A stretch of 64,000 nt of DNA from Methylocystis sp. B8 (GCF_005771425.1 NZ_VBTZ01000007.1:62001-126000); one strand, 5' to 3'. Positions 8,618 through 17,906 are shown, counted from the first letter of the stretch. A program made the numbers and translations. The notes: generated by a model not told the origin, from the sequence alone.

Positions 8618-8803
8618 CTACCAGGGATGAAATTCCGGCACGTAAATCAGCTTCATACAGATCGCCACAGCGATGACCGCAAGCATCGCCAGCAGCGCGC
8701 TATAACCGATAACCGAATAGACCGACGCGTCGTAAACAGTGTCCAGGACTCTGAGCGCGTATGCTCTTAATGCGCCGTCTCTTTCCGCTGTCTGTTTCGC
8801 CAT
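8618..8803 (-). CDS. Small single-pass membrane protein, unknown function
   Basis: A 61-residue protein with a charged N-terminus (about 17 residues), an amphipathic section and one hydrophobic helix (SVIGYSALLAMLAVIAVAIC), ending in a short PEFHPW tail. A strong GGAGGAG ribosome binding site five bases before the ATG argues that it is translated. It lies 10 bases upstream of the flavodoxin-fold gene, so the two are probably cotranscribed. No family is recognised. Confidence 0.65.
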   Translation of the reverse strand: MAKQTAERDGALRAYALRVLDTVYDASVYSVIGYSALLAMLAVIAVAICMKLIYVPEFHPW

Positions 8804-8890
8804 GACCGCTCCTCCTTTTGGAAGCGGGCGCGACTGACTTCGCCCTTAGGTGCAAAGGTAGGGGACTCGCGGGCCGGCGCCAATCTACTT

Positions 8891-9085
8891 TTAGCGATTA
8901 TTTGATGGCTCCAGTTGGTTGAGAGCGCTTGTGGATCGGCGCTTATCGGCCAATTCGACGACTTTGGCCTTTTGCGATTCTGACATCGACATCCAGCCGG
9001 CGATCTCGGCGCGCGTACGGCCGCAGTCGACGCAAATGTCGTCCCGATTGAGTTCGCAAATTTTTATGCACGGACTGTCGACCAC
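8891..9085 (-). CDS. DUF1289 small cysteine-motif protein
   Basis: The SPCIKIC...DDICVDCGRTRAEIAGWMSMS pattern with four cysteines is the DUF1289 (Fe-S/zinc-like) signature, found in many proteobacteria as a 50-70-residue protein. The start is set at GTG 9085, giving MVDSPCIKIC with GGTGGG just upstream. An open frame continues to an ATG at 9214, but that extra stretch looks unlike the family. Function is unknown; the four cysteines suggest metal binding. It is divergent from argC. Confidence 0.8.
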   Translation of the reverse strand: MVDSPCIKICELNRDDICVDCGRTRAEIAGWMSMSESQKAKVVELADKRRSTSALNQLEPSNNR

Positions 9086-9232
9086 GAACCCACCGATAAA
9101 TGGCGCGACGCCGAAGCGACTGCCAGAACCTTCCGGCCGCGCTATAGGATGGAGCGCAACGCGCGTCAAAATCGCCAGACGGTTCTTCGCGCAAATCTTT
9201 CTCTCTTCATTCAAATCGACTAGAGGCGTGCC

Positions 9233-10144
9233 ATGACGAGGATCTTCATCGACGGTGACGCCGGCACCACCGGGCTCGAAATCCGCGAGCGGCTCGCCGG
9301 GCGCTCAGACATCACGCTCCTGGCGCTCCCGCAGGAAAAGCGCAAGGACGTCGCCGCCAAGCGCGACATTCTCGCTTCCGTCGATATCGCCATTCTCTGT
9401 CTGCCAGACGAGGCGGCGAAGGAAACCGTCGTCCTCTGCGACGCTCTCGGCGGCCAAGGCCCAAGAGTGCTCGACGCCTCCACCGCCCATCGCGTCGCGG
9501 AAGGCTGGGTCTACGGCTTCGCCGAGCTCTGCCAGGGACAGGCGGCGGCGATCGCCAGTAGCCGCCGCGTCGCCAATGTCGGCTGCTACGCTACCGGCGC
9601 CATTGCGCTCATTCGTCCGCTCGTCGACGCCGGACTCATCCGGCCAACCCAGCCGCTGACGATTAACGCCGTCTCAGGCTATTCGGGCGGCGGCAGGCAG
9701 ATGATCGAAGCCTATGAGAGCGGCAAGGCGCCGGCTTTCGAGCTTTATGCGCTCGGCCTCGAGCATAAGCATGTGCCGGAGATCATGGCGTATGGAAAGC
9801 TCACGCAGCGGCCGCTTTTCGCACCCTCCGTCGGCAATTTCCGCCAGGGCATGCTCGTCTCGATTCCGCTGGTGCTTGACGCTTTGCCCGGCAAACCCAA
9901 GGCCGGAGATTTGGAAGGCGCCTATGCGCGCCACTACGCCGACGCGAAACACGTCCGCTTCGCGTCAGCCCCGGCAAGCGGCAAGCTTGACGCGCTCGCG
10001 CTGAACGGGACTGACGACATGGAAGTCTTCGTCATCGCCAATGAGGCGCGGGGTCATGCCCTGCTTGTCGCGAGGCTCGACAATCTCGGCAAGGGCGCGG
10101 CCGGCGCGGCGTTGCAAAATCTCGATCTGATGATGGGAAAGTGA
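9233..10144 (+). CDS. argC: N-acetyl-gamma-glutamyl-phosphate reductase (short type)
   Basis: NADPH-dependent reduction of N-acetylglutamyl phosphate to the semialdehyde, the third step of arginine synthesis in the cytoplasm. The 303-residue length and FIDGDAGTTGLEI nucleotide-binding start mark the short (type 2) ArgC. The catalytic Cys is in VGCYATG (about residue 118), with the substrate loop SGYSGGGRQMIEAYE. In many alphaproteobacteria argC follows rpsI directly; here about 2.9 kb of reverse-strand genes separate them. Confidence 0.96.
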   Translation: MTRIFIDGDAGTTGLEIRERLAGRSDITLLALPQEKRKDVAAKRDILASVDIAILCLPDEAAKETVVLCDALGGQGPRVLDASTAHRVAEGWVYGFAELCQGQAAAIASSRRVANVGCYATGAIALIRPLVDAGLIRPTQPLTINAVSGYSGGGRQMIEAYESGKAPAFELYALGLEHKHVPEIMAYGKLTQRPLFAPSVGNFRQGMLVSIPLVLDALPGKPKAGDLEGAYARHYADAKHVRFASAPASGKLDALALNGTDDMEVFVIANEARGHALLVARLDNLGKGAAGAALQNLDLMMGK

Positions 10145-10155
10145 AGTGACTAGTG

Positions 10156-10188
10156 AGTGGTGAATAGTGAGTTGCGCTATTCACTACT
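10156..10188. terminator. Hairpin between convergent argC and lytic transglycosylase-like genes
   Basis: Twelve-bp arms AGTGGTGAATAG and CTATTCACTACT with one mismatch and a 9-base loop, in a TAGTGAGT-rich stretch. It may act as a bidirectional terminator, although no T-tract follows. Confidence 0.45.
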
Positions 10189-10201
10189 TCCTACTTCCGA
10201 T

Positions 10202-11272
10202 TCACTCCACGTAGGCGGTGGCGCCTGCGGGAAGCTTTGCCGCGACATCCTCATAACGGCTGGTGCGCTTGTCCATCATCGTTTCGAAGGCTTCATGCAC
10301 TTCTTGGACTGAGCGAACCTTGAGCCGCCGGCCCTGCTGCTCATAGAAGATCGGCTTATTGGCGCGAGCGGGCTTCGGCAGCAGCGCCGCCGCCGACGTT
10401 TTCGGCGCGTCTTCCACGGTTTTCATGAAGCGCTCGGCGTCGTCCGGACCCAGGAAGTGGATGAGATAGGTCTCGCCAGAGGTTAGCGGACGGCCGATCT
10501 TTTCGGCGATTCTAGCGCTATCCTTCTTCAGCATTTCGGCGGCGAGAGCGGCTGAAAGATATGGGTCGTTGCGCAAATTGAGGATTTGCGCCCGCTTCTG
10601 GCCGCTGACTCGCGGCCCCTCATCGCTCGCGATCGCCGCCGCCGTATCGCCGTGGCCGTGACGCCAGCCGAAGGTTTTCATCGCCTTAAACCACGTCTTC
10701 TCGACAAATTGGAAAAGGCCGCTCGCAGACGATGTCCGGGCCTTCGCCGTCGAGGAGAAATTCGATTCCTTGTCGGCGATCGCCATGAGGAGCGCCGGAT
10801 CCATTTCCGTCGTCTGAGCGGCCTTGACGACGTGCTCGACGATCGACTGCTGTACCTTGACCGACCCGAACCGCATTACGCCAGGCGGGTCTGAGAAATC
10901 ATCATCGTCGAGACGATGCGACCAGGTGAGCGCCGCCTGCTCCAAAGAGAAGTCTGAGTCGAGCGCCGTGTCGTCTTCGACCGATTCCGTCGTCAGCGCG
11001 GCCAGCGGGAACCCGGCGGCGCGTAAGCGTGTGGCGCGGGCGGTCCGCTCTGGACGAGGCGCGTCCTCGCGTTGGGAGCTTATCGCCAATACCGCGAGCA
11101 CAGAGAGAAAGGTCGCAACGCAGAGCGCGCGCAACAGAGGAGAACAGGAATGATCGAGAAGGAAGCCCGACAGACCCCGGCGGGACGAGCCCTTGGACTG
11201 CCGACGTGAACGGGGCGGCGCAGTCTTCTTACCTTTCGAAGGCGGCGGAGCGTTCGTCAGCGTAACCGTCAT
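10202..11272 (-). CDS. Membrane-anchored lytic transglycosylase-like (SLT fold) protein
   Basis: About 356 residues from the ATG at 11272. A basic, proline-rich cytoplasmic N-terminus precedes a single membrane helix (LLRALCVATFLSVLAVLAISS, about residues 47-67). The periplasmic part carries an SLT-like domain: MDPALLMAIADKESNFSSTA with the putative catalytic Glu in DKESNF, then SGLFQFVEKTWF. Such enzymes cleave peptidoglycan glycan strands. The frame stays open further upstream, but MTVTLTNAPPP is a plausible start and the extension lacks features. A 21-bp palindrome lies 20 bases upstream. A strict transglycosylase usually has more motifs, so activity is inferred. Confidence 0.8.
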   Translation of the reverse strand: MTVTLTNAPPPSKGKKTAPPRSRRQSKGSSRRGLSGFLLDHSCSPLLRALCVATFLSVLAVLAISSQREDAPRPERTARATRLRAAGFPLAALTTESVEDDTALDSDFSLEQAALTWSHRLDDDDFSDPPGVMRFGSVKVQQSIVEHVVKAAQTTEMDPALLMAIADKESNFSSTAKARTSSASGLFQFVEKTWFKAMKTFGWRHGHGDTAAAIASDEGPRVSGQKRAQILNLRNDPYLSAALAAEMLKKDSARIAEKIGRPLTSGETYLIHFLGPDDAERFMKTVEDAPKTSAAALLPKPARANKPIFYEQQGRRLKVRSVQEVHEAFETMMDKRTSRYEDVAAKLPAGATAYVE

Positions 11273-11291
11273 GCTTCGCGGGTTCTCCACA

Positions 11292-11312
11292 TTTACGCAA
11301 AGTTTGCGTAAA
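11292..11312. promoter_or_regulatory. 21-bp perfect palindrome, candidate operator for the lytic transglycosylase-like gene
   Basis: Perfect 10-bp arms TTTACGCAAA and TTTGCGTAAA around a single G, centred 30 bases upstream of the ATG at 11272. The small spacer and AT-rich ends fit a dimeric regulator site better than a terminator. The regulator is unknown. Confidence 0.55.
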
Positions 11313-11509
11313 CAGAAGGTTACCTGCGAGGCAGGGCAAAAAATCGGCGCCCGAGGCCATGATTGCGCCACAATCGCGATAGCGCCGCAGACGCGCAATC
11401 GCGCGTCAGCCCTTGCTTTACAATGATTTCTGTAGATGAACGGGCCGCAGCCGCCACAATGGCGCCATCAGCCGAATGGCCGCGCGCCGAAGCGATGTCC
11501 CGAAAAGGA

Positions 11510-11541
11510 AAGCTCGCGTCCCTAAAAGCTCGCGTCCCTAA
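11510..11541. repeat. Tandem 16-bp duplication at the bamE 3' end
   Basis: AAGCTCGCGTCCCTAA occurs twice, head to tail, at 11510-11525 and 11526-11541. The second unit covers the bamE stop codon. It looks like a slippage duplication and does not alter the protein. Confidence 0.7.
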
Positions 11542-11984
11542 AAGAGATTTGTCACTTTGGAGAGCATGCCCTGGAGCAGATGGTATTCCGGGCCGGCGGT
11601 GGGGGTCGTGCGCGAGATAAAGTCGATCGGCTTGCCGTCCTCCATGCCGTAATCGGCGACGCGCTGAACCTTCTTCGACTTGTCGAAATAGACCGCATAG
11701 ACGCGCTGGTCAGTGATGCTTTGCGGCATGAAGGCGAGGGAGCGCTCAATGCGCTGGCTGACGTAATACCAGGCGTCGCCGCCGACAGTGGACGTCGTCG
11801 ATGGCGTGCCAAGCGTCGACATCACCTGCTGTGCCGACATGCCGGGCTTGACCTGTGAGGTGCTGCGCGAATCAAGAACGGCGCCGCGATTGACGACACC
11901 CTCATATCCAAGGCAGCCCGAAAGCCCGACGGCAATGCTGGCGATGGCCGCCCCGCGAAAAACGCTGCGCAAGGTCTGCGCCAT
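11538..11984 (-). CDS. bamE: Outer membrane assembly lipoprotein BamE (OmlA/SmpA)
   Basis: Lipoprotein of the BAM complex that inserts beta-barrel proteins in the outer membrane. The start at 11984 has GGAG six bases upstream. A signal peptide ends in the lipobox LSGC, followed by the BamE pattern VKPGMSAQQVMSTLGTPSTTS and DAWYYVSQR. Length is 148 residues. The frame runs open further upstream (to 12497) but that part has no signal and no family resemblance. It is divergent from the DUF177 gene, as in other alphaproteobacteria. Confidence 0.92.
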   Translation of the reverse strand: MAQTLRSVFRGAAIASIAVGLSGCLGYEGVVNRGAVLDSRSTSQVKPGMSAQQVMSTLGTPSTTSTVGGDAWYYVSQRIERSLAFMPQSITDQRVYAVYFDKSKKVQRVADYGMEDGKPIDFISRTTPTAGPEYHLLQGMLSKVTNLF

Positions 11985-12161
11985 GAAAATCTCCACAATC
12001 TTGTGCCGCGGCGCCCGCGCCCGGTCGATCATTCGTCGCCAAATCCGTAATCTTCGGACGCCGCGAAAGCAAGACAGCGCTTCTTGCATCGCGCCGCGCT
12101 GGCGTCTGTGCGTCGGCGCACATATTTGGTTGAAGGAATGAGGCGAGCAGGAGGCGACGCA

Positions 12162-12716
12162 ATGAACGAAGCTTTTGAAGCGCATCCGCCATTGACGCGC
12201 CGTCTTGCGGTTTCCGACGTGCCGCCCGAAGGCCTCGACCTCGATATTGACGCGACGCCGGCTGAATGTGCTTCGTTGGCGCGGCATAATGCGTTGCCGG
12301 CGGTCCGCGCGCTTCACGCCGAGCTGCGCGCGCGGCGATGGCGCGTGGACGGACTGGAGATCGACGGCGAATTGCGCGCCAGCATCAGGCAAACCTGCGT
12401 CGCGACACTCGAGGAATTCGACTCGGAGATTGTTGAGCCCATCCACATGCGCTTTGCGCCGCCTCCGGACGAGACTCCACGCAGCCGACGACGCCATGAG
12501 GAGTCGACCGAAATTACCCTGGATGAGGATCCGCCAGACCCGTTGATCGGCGGCGGCGTTGATCTCGGCGGCGTCATCTCAGAGTTCTTTACGCTGGCGC
12601 TCGATCCCTATCCACGCAAGCCGGGGGCGCATTTCGTCGAGCCCAAGCCTGATGACGGATCGCTCGAAATCTCGCCTTTCGCCGCCTTGCGCCGGCTCAA
12701 GCCGCGCGGCGAGTGA
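12162..12716 (+). CDS. YceD/DUF177 family protein
   Basis: Cytoplasmic 184-residue protein of the YceD family, which in other bacteria is linked to 23S rRNA accumulation and sits next to rpmF/plsX. The motif LRASIRQTCVATLEEFDSEIVEPI matches the conserved core, followed by an acidic section and a short basic tail. The ATG at 12162 is supported by AGGAGG seven bases upstream. It stands 151 bases ahead of plsX; rpmF, found here in some bacteria, is absent. Confidence 0.85.
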   Translation: MNEAFEAHPPLTRRLAVSDVPPEGLDLDIDATPAECASLARHNALPAVRALHAELRARRWRVDGLEIDGELRASIRQTCVATLEEFDSEIVEPIHMRFAPPPDETPRSRRRHEESTEITLDEDPPDPLIGGGVDLGGVISEFFTLALDPYPRKPGAHFVEPKPDDGSLEISPFAALRRLKPRGE

Positions 12717-12867
12717 GGCGAGACATCATAGGCACTTGCGCGCATGGCCGGCAAATGGCAAGTCGCCCGCGGGGGCGAGAGCGCGGACGCGCTTCTCGGA
12801 CGCGTCACAAAGCCGGTCAATAATTTAAGACCGCGGATCGGGCGCGCAGTCGGGAGAAACGTAATAA

Positions 12868-13944
12868 ATGCCGCAGACTGTTCGGATCGCGCTCGACGCG
12901 ATGGGCGGCGATTTCGGTCCGAAGGTGACCATAGCGGGCGCGGCCAGCGCGCTCGAACGGCGTCCGCACAGCCGCTTCCTGCTGATCGGCGACGAGCCGG
13001 CGATCCGCGCGCAGCTTGAGCGCCATCCACGCCTCGCCGAATGCGCGGAAGTGCGTCACTCTTCCGTCTCAATCCGCATGGACGACAAGCCGAGCCAAGC
13101 GCTGCGCTATGGGCGTCGGGTCTCGTCGATGTGGCTCGCGATCGAGGCGGTCAAGAAAGGCGACGCCGACGTCGCGATTTCCGCCGGCAACACCGGCGCT
13201 CTCATGGCAATGGCCAAAATATGCCTGCATACGATGGCGCGCGTCGATCGGCCGGCCCTCGCCTGCCTGTGGCCGACGCTGCGCGGCCAATCCGTCGTGC
13301 TCGACGTCGGCGCCTCGATGGGCGCCAACGCCAGCCATTTGGTCGATCTTGCGATCATGGGCGCGGCGATGGCGCGAGTGATCCTGGGACTTGAGCGTCC
13401 GACTGTGGGTCTCCTCAACGTCGGCACCGAGGAAATCAAGGGCATCGAGGAAGTGAAGGCCGCCTCGACCAAGCTGCGCGACCTTGCTTTGCCGGGCTTC
13501 GACTATCGCGGCTTCGTTGAGGGCGACGGCATCGGCAAAGGCGTCGTCGACGTCGTCGTCACCGAGGGCTTTACCGGCAACATCGCCCTTAAGACCGCCG
13601 AAGGAACGGCCGCGCAGATCGCCGCCTATCTCAAAGAGACGATGGGCGGCACGCTGCTCGCCAAGCTCGGCTATTTTCTGGCGCAGGGCGCCTTCCGCGA
13701 GCTTCGCGCCAAAATGGACACGCGGGCGACGAATGGCGGCGTCTTTCTCGGGCTCGAAGGCATCGTCATCAAGAGCCATGGCGGCGCCGATTCAGTCGGC
13801 TTTGCCCGCGCTGTCGAGATCGGCCACGAGATGGCCGGCAGCGATCTGCTCAATCGAATTCGCGACACCGTCGCGCTGGCGCACAGGCTCGGGGAACAGG
13901 ACGGCGCCGATTCAATTAGTCCTCCCCGGGAAACCGCTCAGTGA
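12868..13944 (+). CDS. plsX: Phosphate acyltransferase PlsX
   Basis: Makes acyl phosphate from acyl-ACP for phospholipid synthesis, at the cytoplasmic membrane face. The 358 residues include [34 protein letters not shown] and [11 protein letters not shown], all PlsX hallmarks. Its stop overlaps the GTG start of fabH (GTGA), so the two are translationally coupled. Confidence 0.97.
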   Translation: MPQTVRIALDAMGGDFGPKVTIAGAASALERRPHSRFLLIGDEPAIRAQLERHPRLAECAEVRHSSVSIRMDDKPSQALRYGRRVSSMWLAIEAVKKGDADVAISAGNTGALMAMAKICLHTMARVDRPALACLWPTLRGQSVVLDVGASMGANASHLVDLAIMGAAMARVILGLERPTVGLLNVGTEEIKGIEEVKAASTKLRDLALPGFDYRGFVEGDGIGKGVVDVVVTEGFTGNIALKTAEGTAAQIAAYLKETMGGTLLAKLGYFLAQGAFRELRAKMDTRATNGGVFLGLEGIVIKSHGGADSVGFARAVEIGHEMAGSDLLNRIRDTVALAHRLGEQDGADSISPPRETAQ

Positions 13945-14930
13945 CGACAAGCATTCCGCAACTGCGCTCGGTCGTTCTCGGCGTCGGCGCTTATCTGCCC
14001 GAGAAAACGCTCACCAATGGCGAATTGGCCAAGCTCGTCGACACGAGCGACGAGTGGATTGTCCAGCGCACCGGCATCAAGGAGCGTCATATCGCCGCCG
14101 AAGGCGAGACGACGTCGATGCTCGGCGAAAAGGCGGCGCGGGCAGCGCTCGCCAACGCCGGCGTTAGCGCGGATGACATCGACCTGATCATCGTCGCGAC
14201 GTCGACGCCGGACTGGACCTTTCCTTCGACCGCGACGCAAATTCAAGCAGCGCTCGGCATTGCGCATGGCGTGGCCTTCGATCTGCAGGCCGTGTGCTCC
14301 GGATTCGTCTTCGCGGTCGCCACCGCGGAAAAATTTCTACGTTCAGGCTCGCACAAGCGCGCGCTCGTAATCGGCGCCGAAACATTTTCACGGATCATCG
14401 ATTGGACAGATCGCACGACCTGCGTGCTGTTTGGCGACGGCGCTGGCGCCATGGTCCTCGAAGCGCGACCGTCTCAGGGCGGGATCGAGGAGCGCGGCGT
14501 GCTGACGACGCATCTGCGTTCGGACGGACGCCACCGTGCGAAGCTACATGTCGACGGCGGCCCTTCGGCGACGCAGACCGTCGGCCATCTGCGCATGGAA
14601 GGCAAGGAAGTGTTCCGCTTCGCCGTTGGACAGGTGACCGACGTCGTCAAGGACGCTTTCGCCGCGACTGGGCTGACGGCTGAAGACCTCGACTGGTTCG
14701 TGCCGCATCAGGCCAATCGGCGAATCATCGATATGTCCGCGCAGAAGCTCGGCATCGCTCCGGAAAAGATCGTCGCCACCGTGCATCTGCACGGCAACAC
14801 CTCTGCGGCCTCCGTTCCCCTGGCGCTGGCCGTCGCAACGGCGGATGGGCGGATTAAACAGGGCGATCTTGTCATGCTCGAAGCGGTCGGCGGCGGCTTT
14901 ACGTGGGGATCGGCGCTGATACGCTGGTAA
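13941..14930 (+). CDS. fabH: 3-oxoacyl-ACP synthase III (KAS III)
   Basis: Condenses acetyl-CoA with malonyl-ACP to start fatty acid synthesis. The catalytic triad is visible: Cys119 in AVCSGF, His256 in [10 protein letters not shown] and Asn286 in HGNTSAAS. The 329 residues match the family. The start is GTG at 13941, inside the plsX stop. The plsX-fabH-ihfA order is typical of alphaproteobacteria. Confidence 0.97.
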   Translation: MTTSIPQLRSVVLGVGAYLPEKTLTNGELAKLVDTSDEWIVQRTGIKERHIAAEGETTSMLGEKAARAALANAGVSADDIDLIIVATSTPDWTFPSTATQIQAALGIAHGVAFDLQAVCSGFVFAVATAEKFLRSGSHKRALVIGAETFSRIIDWTDRTTCVLFGDGAGAMVLEARPSQGGIEERGVLTTHLRSDGRHRAKLHVDGGPSATQTVGHLRMEGKEVFRFAVGQVTDVVKDAFAATGLTAEDLDWFVPHQANRRIIDMSAQKLGIAPEKIVATVHLHGNTSAASVPLALAVATADGRIKQGDLVMLEAVGGGFTWGSALIRW

Positions 14931-15154
14931 CCTCGCGTAATACAATAATATTTCGCTTAAACCCAAATATTGCAAAGAATTATTTGCGCATGAATACAAG
15001 ATGCGCTTGCCTTCCATACCCAATTCTGAAAAATTCCAACAAGGTGGGAGAATCCCGTAGTGGGCCGCGGAACATAGAGCGCGACCTTTAGAGCCCTGTC
15101 GTTTCCGCTCCGAACCGCCCGCCGCTGTCGGGATTTGAGAACAGTAGGCTGAAA

Positions 15155-15499
15155 ATGGCCCAGGGCGACGGAATCGGTAAGCCGAACGGCGAGGCGAAAG
15201 AAAAGCGCATTGTCAGGACGCTGACCCGCTCTGATCTCGCTGAAGCAGTTCATCGGCGGGTGGGGACGCCGCGAGCCGACTCCGCGAAATATGTGGAAAT
15301 GGTGCTCGAAGAGATCTTCCAGCACATCGTCGCCGGCGAAGACGTCAAGCTTTCATCTTTCGGCGCGTTCACGGTGCGGGCCAAAAAAGAGCGGATGGGA
15401 CGCAATCCGAAGACCGGTGACGGCGCTCAGATTTCTGCTCGGCTCGTTGTCGCCTTTAAGCCCTCCAACGTGCTGCGGGCAAAAATCAACGGCGGATGA
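15155..15499 (+). CDS. ihfA: Integration host factor subunit alpha
   Basis: DNA-bending nucleoid protein that forms a heterodimer with IhfB and assists sigma-54 promoters and recombination. The 114 residues contain TLTRSDLAEAVHRRVG, VLEEIFQHIVAGEDVKLSSFGAF and the beta-arm RMGRNPKTGDGAQISAR. A 224-base AT-richer gap without a gene separates it from fabH. In many relatives a MerR-type gene follows directly; here radA does. Confidence 0.95.
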   Translation: MAQGDGIGKPNGEAKEKRIVRTLTRSDLAEAVHRRVGTPRADSAKYVEMVLEEIFQHIVAGEDVKLSSFGAFTVRAKKERMGRNPKTGDGAQISARLVVAFKPSNVLRAKINGG

Positions 15500-15563
15500 T
15501 CGTTTAGCGCTACAAGCGCCATCGCCGCTTGACAAGCCTTGGCGCGCCATGCGCCATCCATGC

Positions 15564-16979
15564 ATGGCCAAAAGCCGCGCGGTCTATGTCTGTCAAAACT
15601 GCGGCGCTGTCGCTTCGCGGTGGCAGGGTCGCTGCGAGTCATGTGGCGAGTGGAACAGCCTCGTTGAAGAGTCGAACGCCGGCGCCGGTGCGGTCACGCG
15701 CCGCGCCGCCCGCGGTCGAGCCTTTGACCTTGAGGGGCTCGCTGGCGAAGGCAAGCCGGCGCCCCGGATAGCCACCGGACTCGACGAATTTGATCGTGTC
15801 ACCGGCGGCGGCTTCGTTCCGGGCTCAGTGTTGCTGCTCGGCGGCGAACCCGGCATCGGCAAGTCCACTCTACTGATCCAGGCATGCGCGACTCTGGCGC
15901 GACGCGGCGCGCGCGTCGTCTATATTTCTGGCGAGGAGGCGGTCGCCCAGGTGCGCCTGCGCGCGGCTAGACTGAACCTCGCCGATGCGCCCGTTGAGCT
16001 TGCCGCCGCTACTCAGGTCGAGGACATTCTCGCGACCTGCGCGACAGGCGCGCGTCCGGCGTTGATCGTCATCGATTCGATTCAGACCATGCATACGGAC
16101 ATGGCAGAGTCGGCGCCGGGAACGGTGACGCAGGTGCGCGCCAGCGCCCAGGCGCTCCTGCGCCACGCCAAGACGACGGGCTCGACGATCGTTCTCGTCG
16201 GCCATGTCACCAAGGACGGACAGGTCGCAGGCCCGCGCGTCGTCGAACACATGGTCGACGCGGTCCTGTCTTTCGAGGGCGACGGCGCGCATCATTTCCG
16301 CATGCTGCGCGCCTCCAAGAATCGATTCGGCGCGACCGGCGAGATCGGCGTTTTCGAAATGACCGGACTCGGTCTTGCGGAAGTCGCCAATCCGTCCGCG
16401 CTTTTCCTTGCCGGCCGCGACGCGGGCGCGCCGGGCGCAGCCGTCGTCGCCGGCATGGAGGGGCAGCGTCCGTTGCTGATCGAAATTCAGGCGCTCGTCG
16501 CGCCCACGTCCCTCGGCACGCCGCGGCGCGCCGTCGTCGGCTTCGATCAAAACCGCCTCTCCATGATTCTCGCCGTGCTTGAGGCGCATGGCGGGCTCAA
16601 GCTTGGCATGCACGACGTCTATCTCAACGTCGCTGGCGGCTTCCGCGCCGACGAACCCGCCGCCGACCTCGCTGCCGCTGCGGCGCTCGTCTCGTCTCTG
16701 ACGGGCGCTGTGCTGCCTCCCGACATGTGCTTTTTCGGCGAGATCGGACTTTCGGGCGCCGTGCGGCCCGTCATTCATCCCGGCATGCGTCTGCGCGAGG
16801 CAGGAAAACTTGGATTTCGTCACGCCGTCGTCCCGCAGTCACAACAAATTTCAGACGATGCCCGCAGCGCTGGAGTGACGATCCGTCCCTGCGGGGACGT
16901 TGGCGGCCTCGTCGCCTCTATCGCCCGCATGTCGGCGCGCGAAAAACCATCGCGCGCGGCTAAAGACCCTGCGCTTTAA
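15564..16979 (+). CDS. radA: DNA repair protein RadA
   Basis: RecA-like ATPase that drives branch migration in recombinational repair. An N-terminal zinc finger (CQNCG then CESCG within the first 35 residues), Walker A GGEPGIGKSTL, the RadA-specific KNRFG motif (KNRFGATGEIGVFEM) and a C-terminal Lon-like domain are all present. About 471 residues from the ATG at 15564 (MAKSRAVYVCQNCG). A second ATG five codons upstream (15549) is possible, and the frame stays open back into ihfA without coding character. The ribosome binding site is weak for both starts. Confidence 0.95.
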   Translation: MAKSRAVYVCQNCGAVASRWQGRCESCGEWNSLVEESNAGAGAVTRRAARGRAFDLEGLAGEGKPAPRIATGLDEFDRVTGGGFVPGSVLLLGGEPGIGKSTLLIQACATLARRGARVVYISGEEAVAQVRLRAARLNLADAPVELAAATQVEDILATCATGARPALIVIDSIQTMHTDMAESAPGTVTQVRASAQALLRHAKTTGSTIVLVGHVTKDGQVAGPRVVEHMVDAVLSFEGDGAHHFRMLRASKNRFGATGEIGVFEMTGLGLAEVANPSALFLAGRDAGAPGAAVVAGMEGQRPLLIEIQALVAPTSLGTPRRAVVGFDQNRLSMILAVLEAHGGLKLGMHDVYLNVAGGFRADEPAADLAAAAALVSSLTGAVLPPDMCFFGEIGLSGAVRPVIHPGMRLREAGKLGFRHAVVPQSQQISDDARSAGVTIRPCGDVGGLVASIARMSAREKPSRAAKDPAL

Positions 16980-17171
16980 TGTTTCCGACTGGCGTAAAGA
17001 TGCGTTAGAAGGCTGCAAGTGCGAAAGCCATGACCTGCCGGAACGACTTGCCTGACTGAGGCGCAAAGTTGACACAGGTTCCGGAGAGGGTCGTGCGAGC
17101 GCCGTCGGAAGGCGGCCAACAGCCCATTCAGAAGCGTTGAGAGCTCAGGGCGAACAACCAAGAGGCCAGCG

Positions 17172-17807
17172 ATGCCGTCATATCTGGATTTGGCAGTGAT
17201 TACCGTCGTTTTGGTGTCGGGGATGCTCGCTCTTTTGCGCGGCTTCACCCGGGAGGTACTTGCAATCCTCTCCTGGGTCGCCGCGGCGGCGGCGGCATAC
17301 TTCTTCTATCCGCTCGCCCTGCCCTACATCAAACCGTACATCAGCAAGGATGAGATTGCTCTCGCGGCCGCCGTGGCCTCGGTGTTTTTCGTCGCTCTGG
17401 TCGCCGTTTCGCTTATCACGGTGAAGCTCTCGGACGTCATTCTCGACTCGAAAGTCGGCGCGCTCGACCGCACGCTGGGCTTCCTGTTCGGCGCCGTCCG
17501 CGGCGCGCTGCTCGCCGTCGTCGCCTTTGTTTTTTACAGCTGGCTCGTGCCCGAAACGAATCAGCCGGAATGGATTAAGGACGCGCGCGCCAAGCCCTTC
17601 CTTGTCGCCGGCGGCGAGAAACTGCGCGAAATGCTGCCCGACGACATCGACAGCATCGTCGCCAAGATCAAGGCCAAGAAAGGCGCTCCTGTGAACGAGG
17701 AGCCTCCGGCTGACGTTGAACCCGAAAAGATCCAGCCAGCGCCGAGCGACGCAAACGTCGAGAGCCCGGCCGAGGCCGCGCCGGAGTCAGCCGACAAGCC
17801 TGAATGA
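17172..17807 (+). CDS. cvpA: CvpA family membrane protein
   Basis: Inner-membrane protein of the CvpA (colicin V production) family. The start MPSYLDLAVITVVLVSGMLALLRGFTREVLAI and a second and third hydrophobic segment to about residue 125 match the family, with RGFxREV and DRxLGFLFGAVRG motifs. The C-terminal 60 residues are acidic and proline-rich, a tail common in alphaproteobacteria. It precedes purF, the classic cvpA-purF pairing. Exact function is unknown. Confidence 0.9.
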   Translation: MPSYLDLAVITVVLVSGMLALLRGFTREVLAILSWVAAAAAAYFFYPLALPYIKPYISKDEIALAAAVASVFFVALVAVSLITVKLSDVILDSKVGALDRTLGFLFGAVRGALLAVVAFVFYSWLVPETNQPEWIKDARAKPFLVAGGEKLREMLPDDIDSIVAKIKAKKGAPVNEEPPADVEPEKIQPAPSDANVESPAEAAPESADKPE

Positions 17808-17906
17808 TGGTCTTGCGGATGGACCCCGCCGCTGGCACATATGACGGGAATGCGACGCCCGGGCGCTCGGGAGTGCCGGGTGGCGGCGCGTCACGGGGGA
17901 TGAAGC

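Noticed and set aside
11985-12497. Extended start for BamE giving 319 residues
   Set aside because: The extension lacks a signal and overlaps the divergent DUF177 gene. The lipoprotein signal begins at 11984.
14931-15154. Possible tRNA or small RNA in the fabH-ihfA gap
   Set aside because: I looked for a cloverleaf and a T-arm GGTTCRA box and found none; the gap is only somewhat AT-rich.
15291-15563. Extended RadA start inside ihfA
   Set aside because: The extension has Ser/Pro-rich shadow composition; the zinc finger start MAKSRAVYVC is the normal N-terminus.
15870-16823. 317-codon open frame antisense to radA
   Set aside because: radA carries all its motifs here and the antisense frame has none.
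17069-17097. TTGACA as a -35 box for cvpA
   Set aside because: No acceptable -10 hexamer at 16-18 bases; the following sequence is GC-rich.
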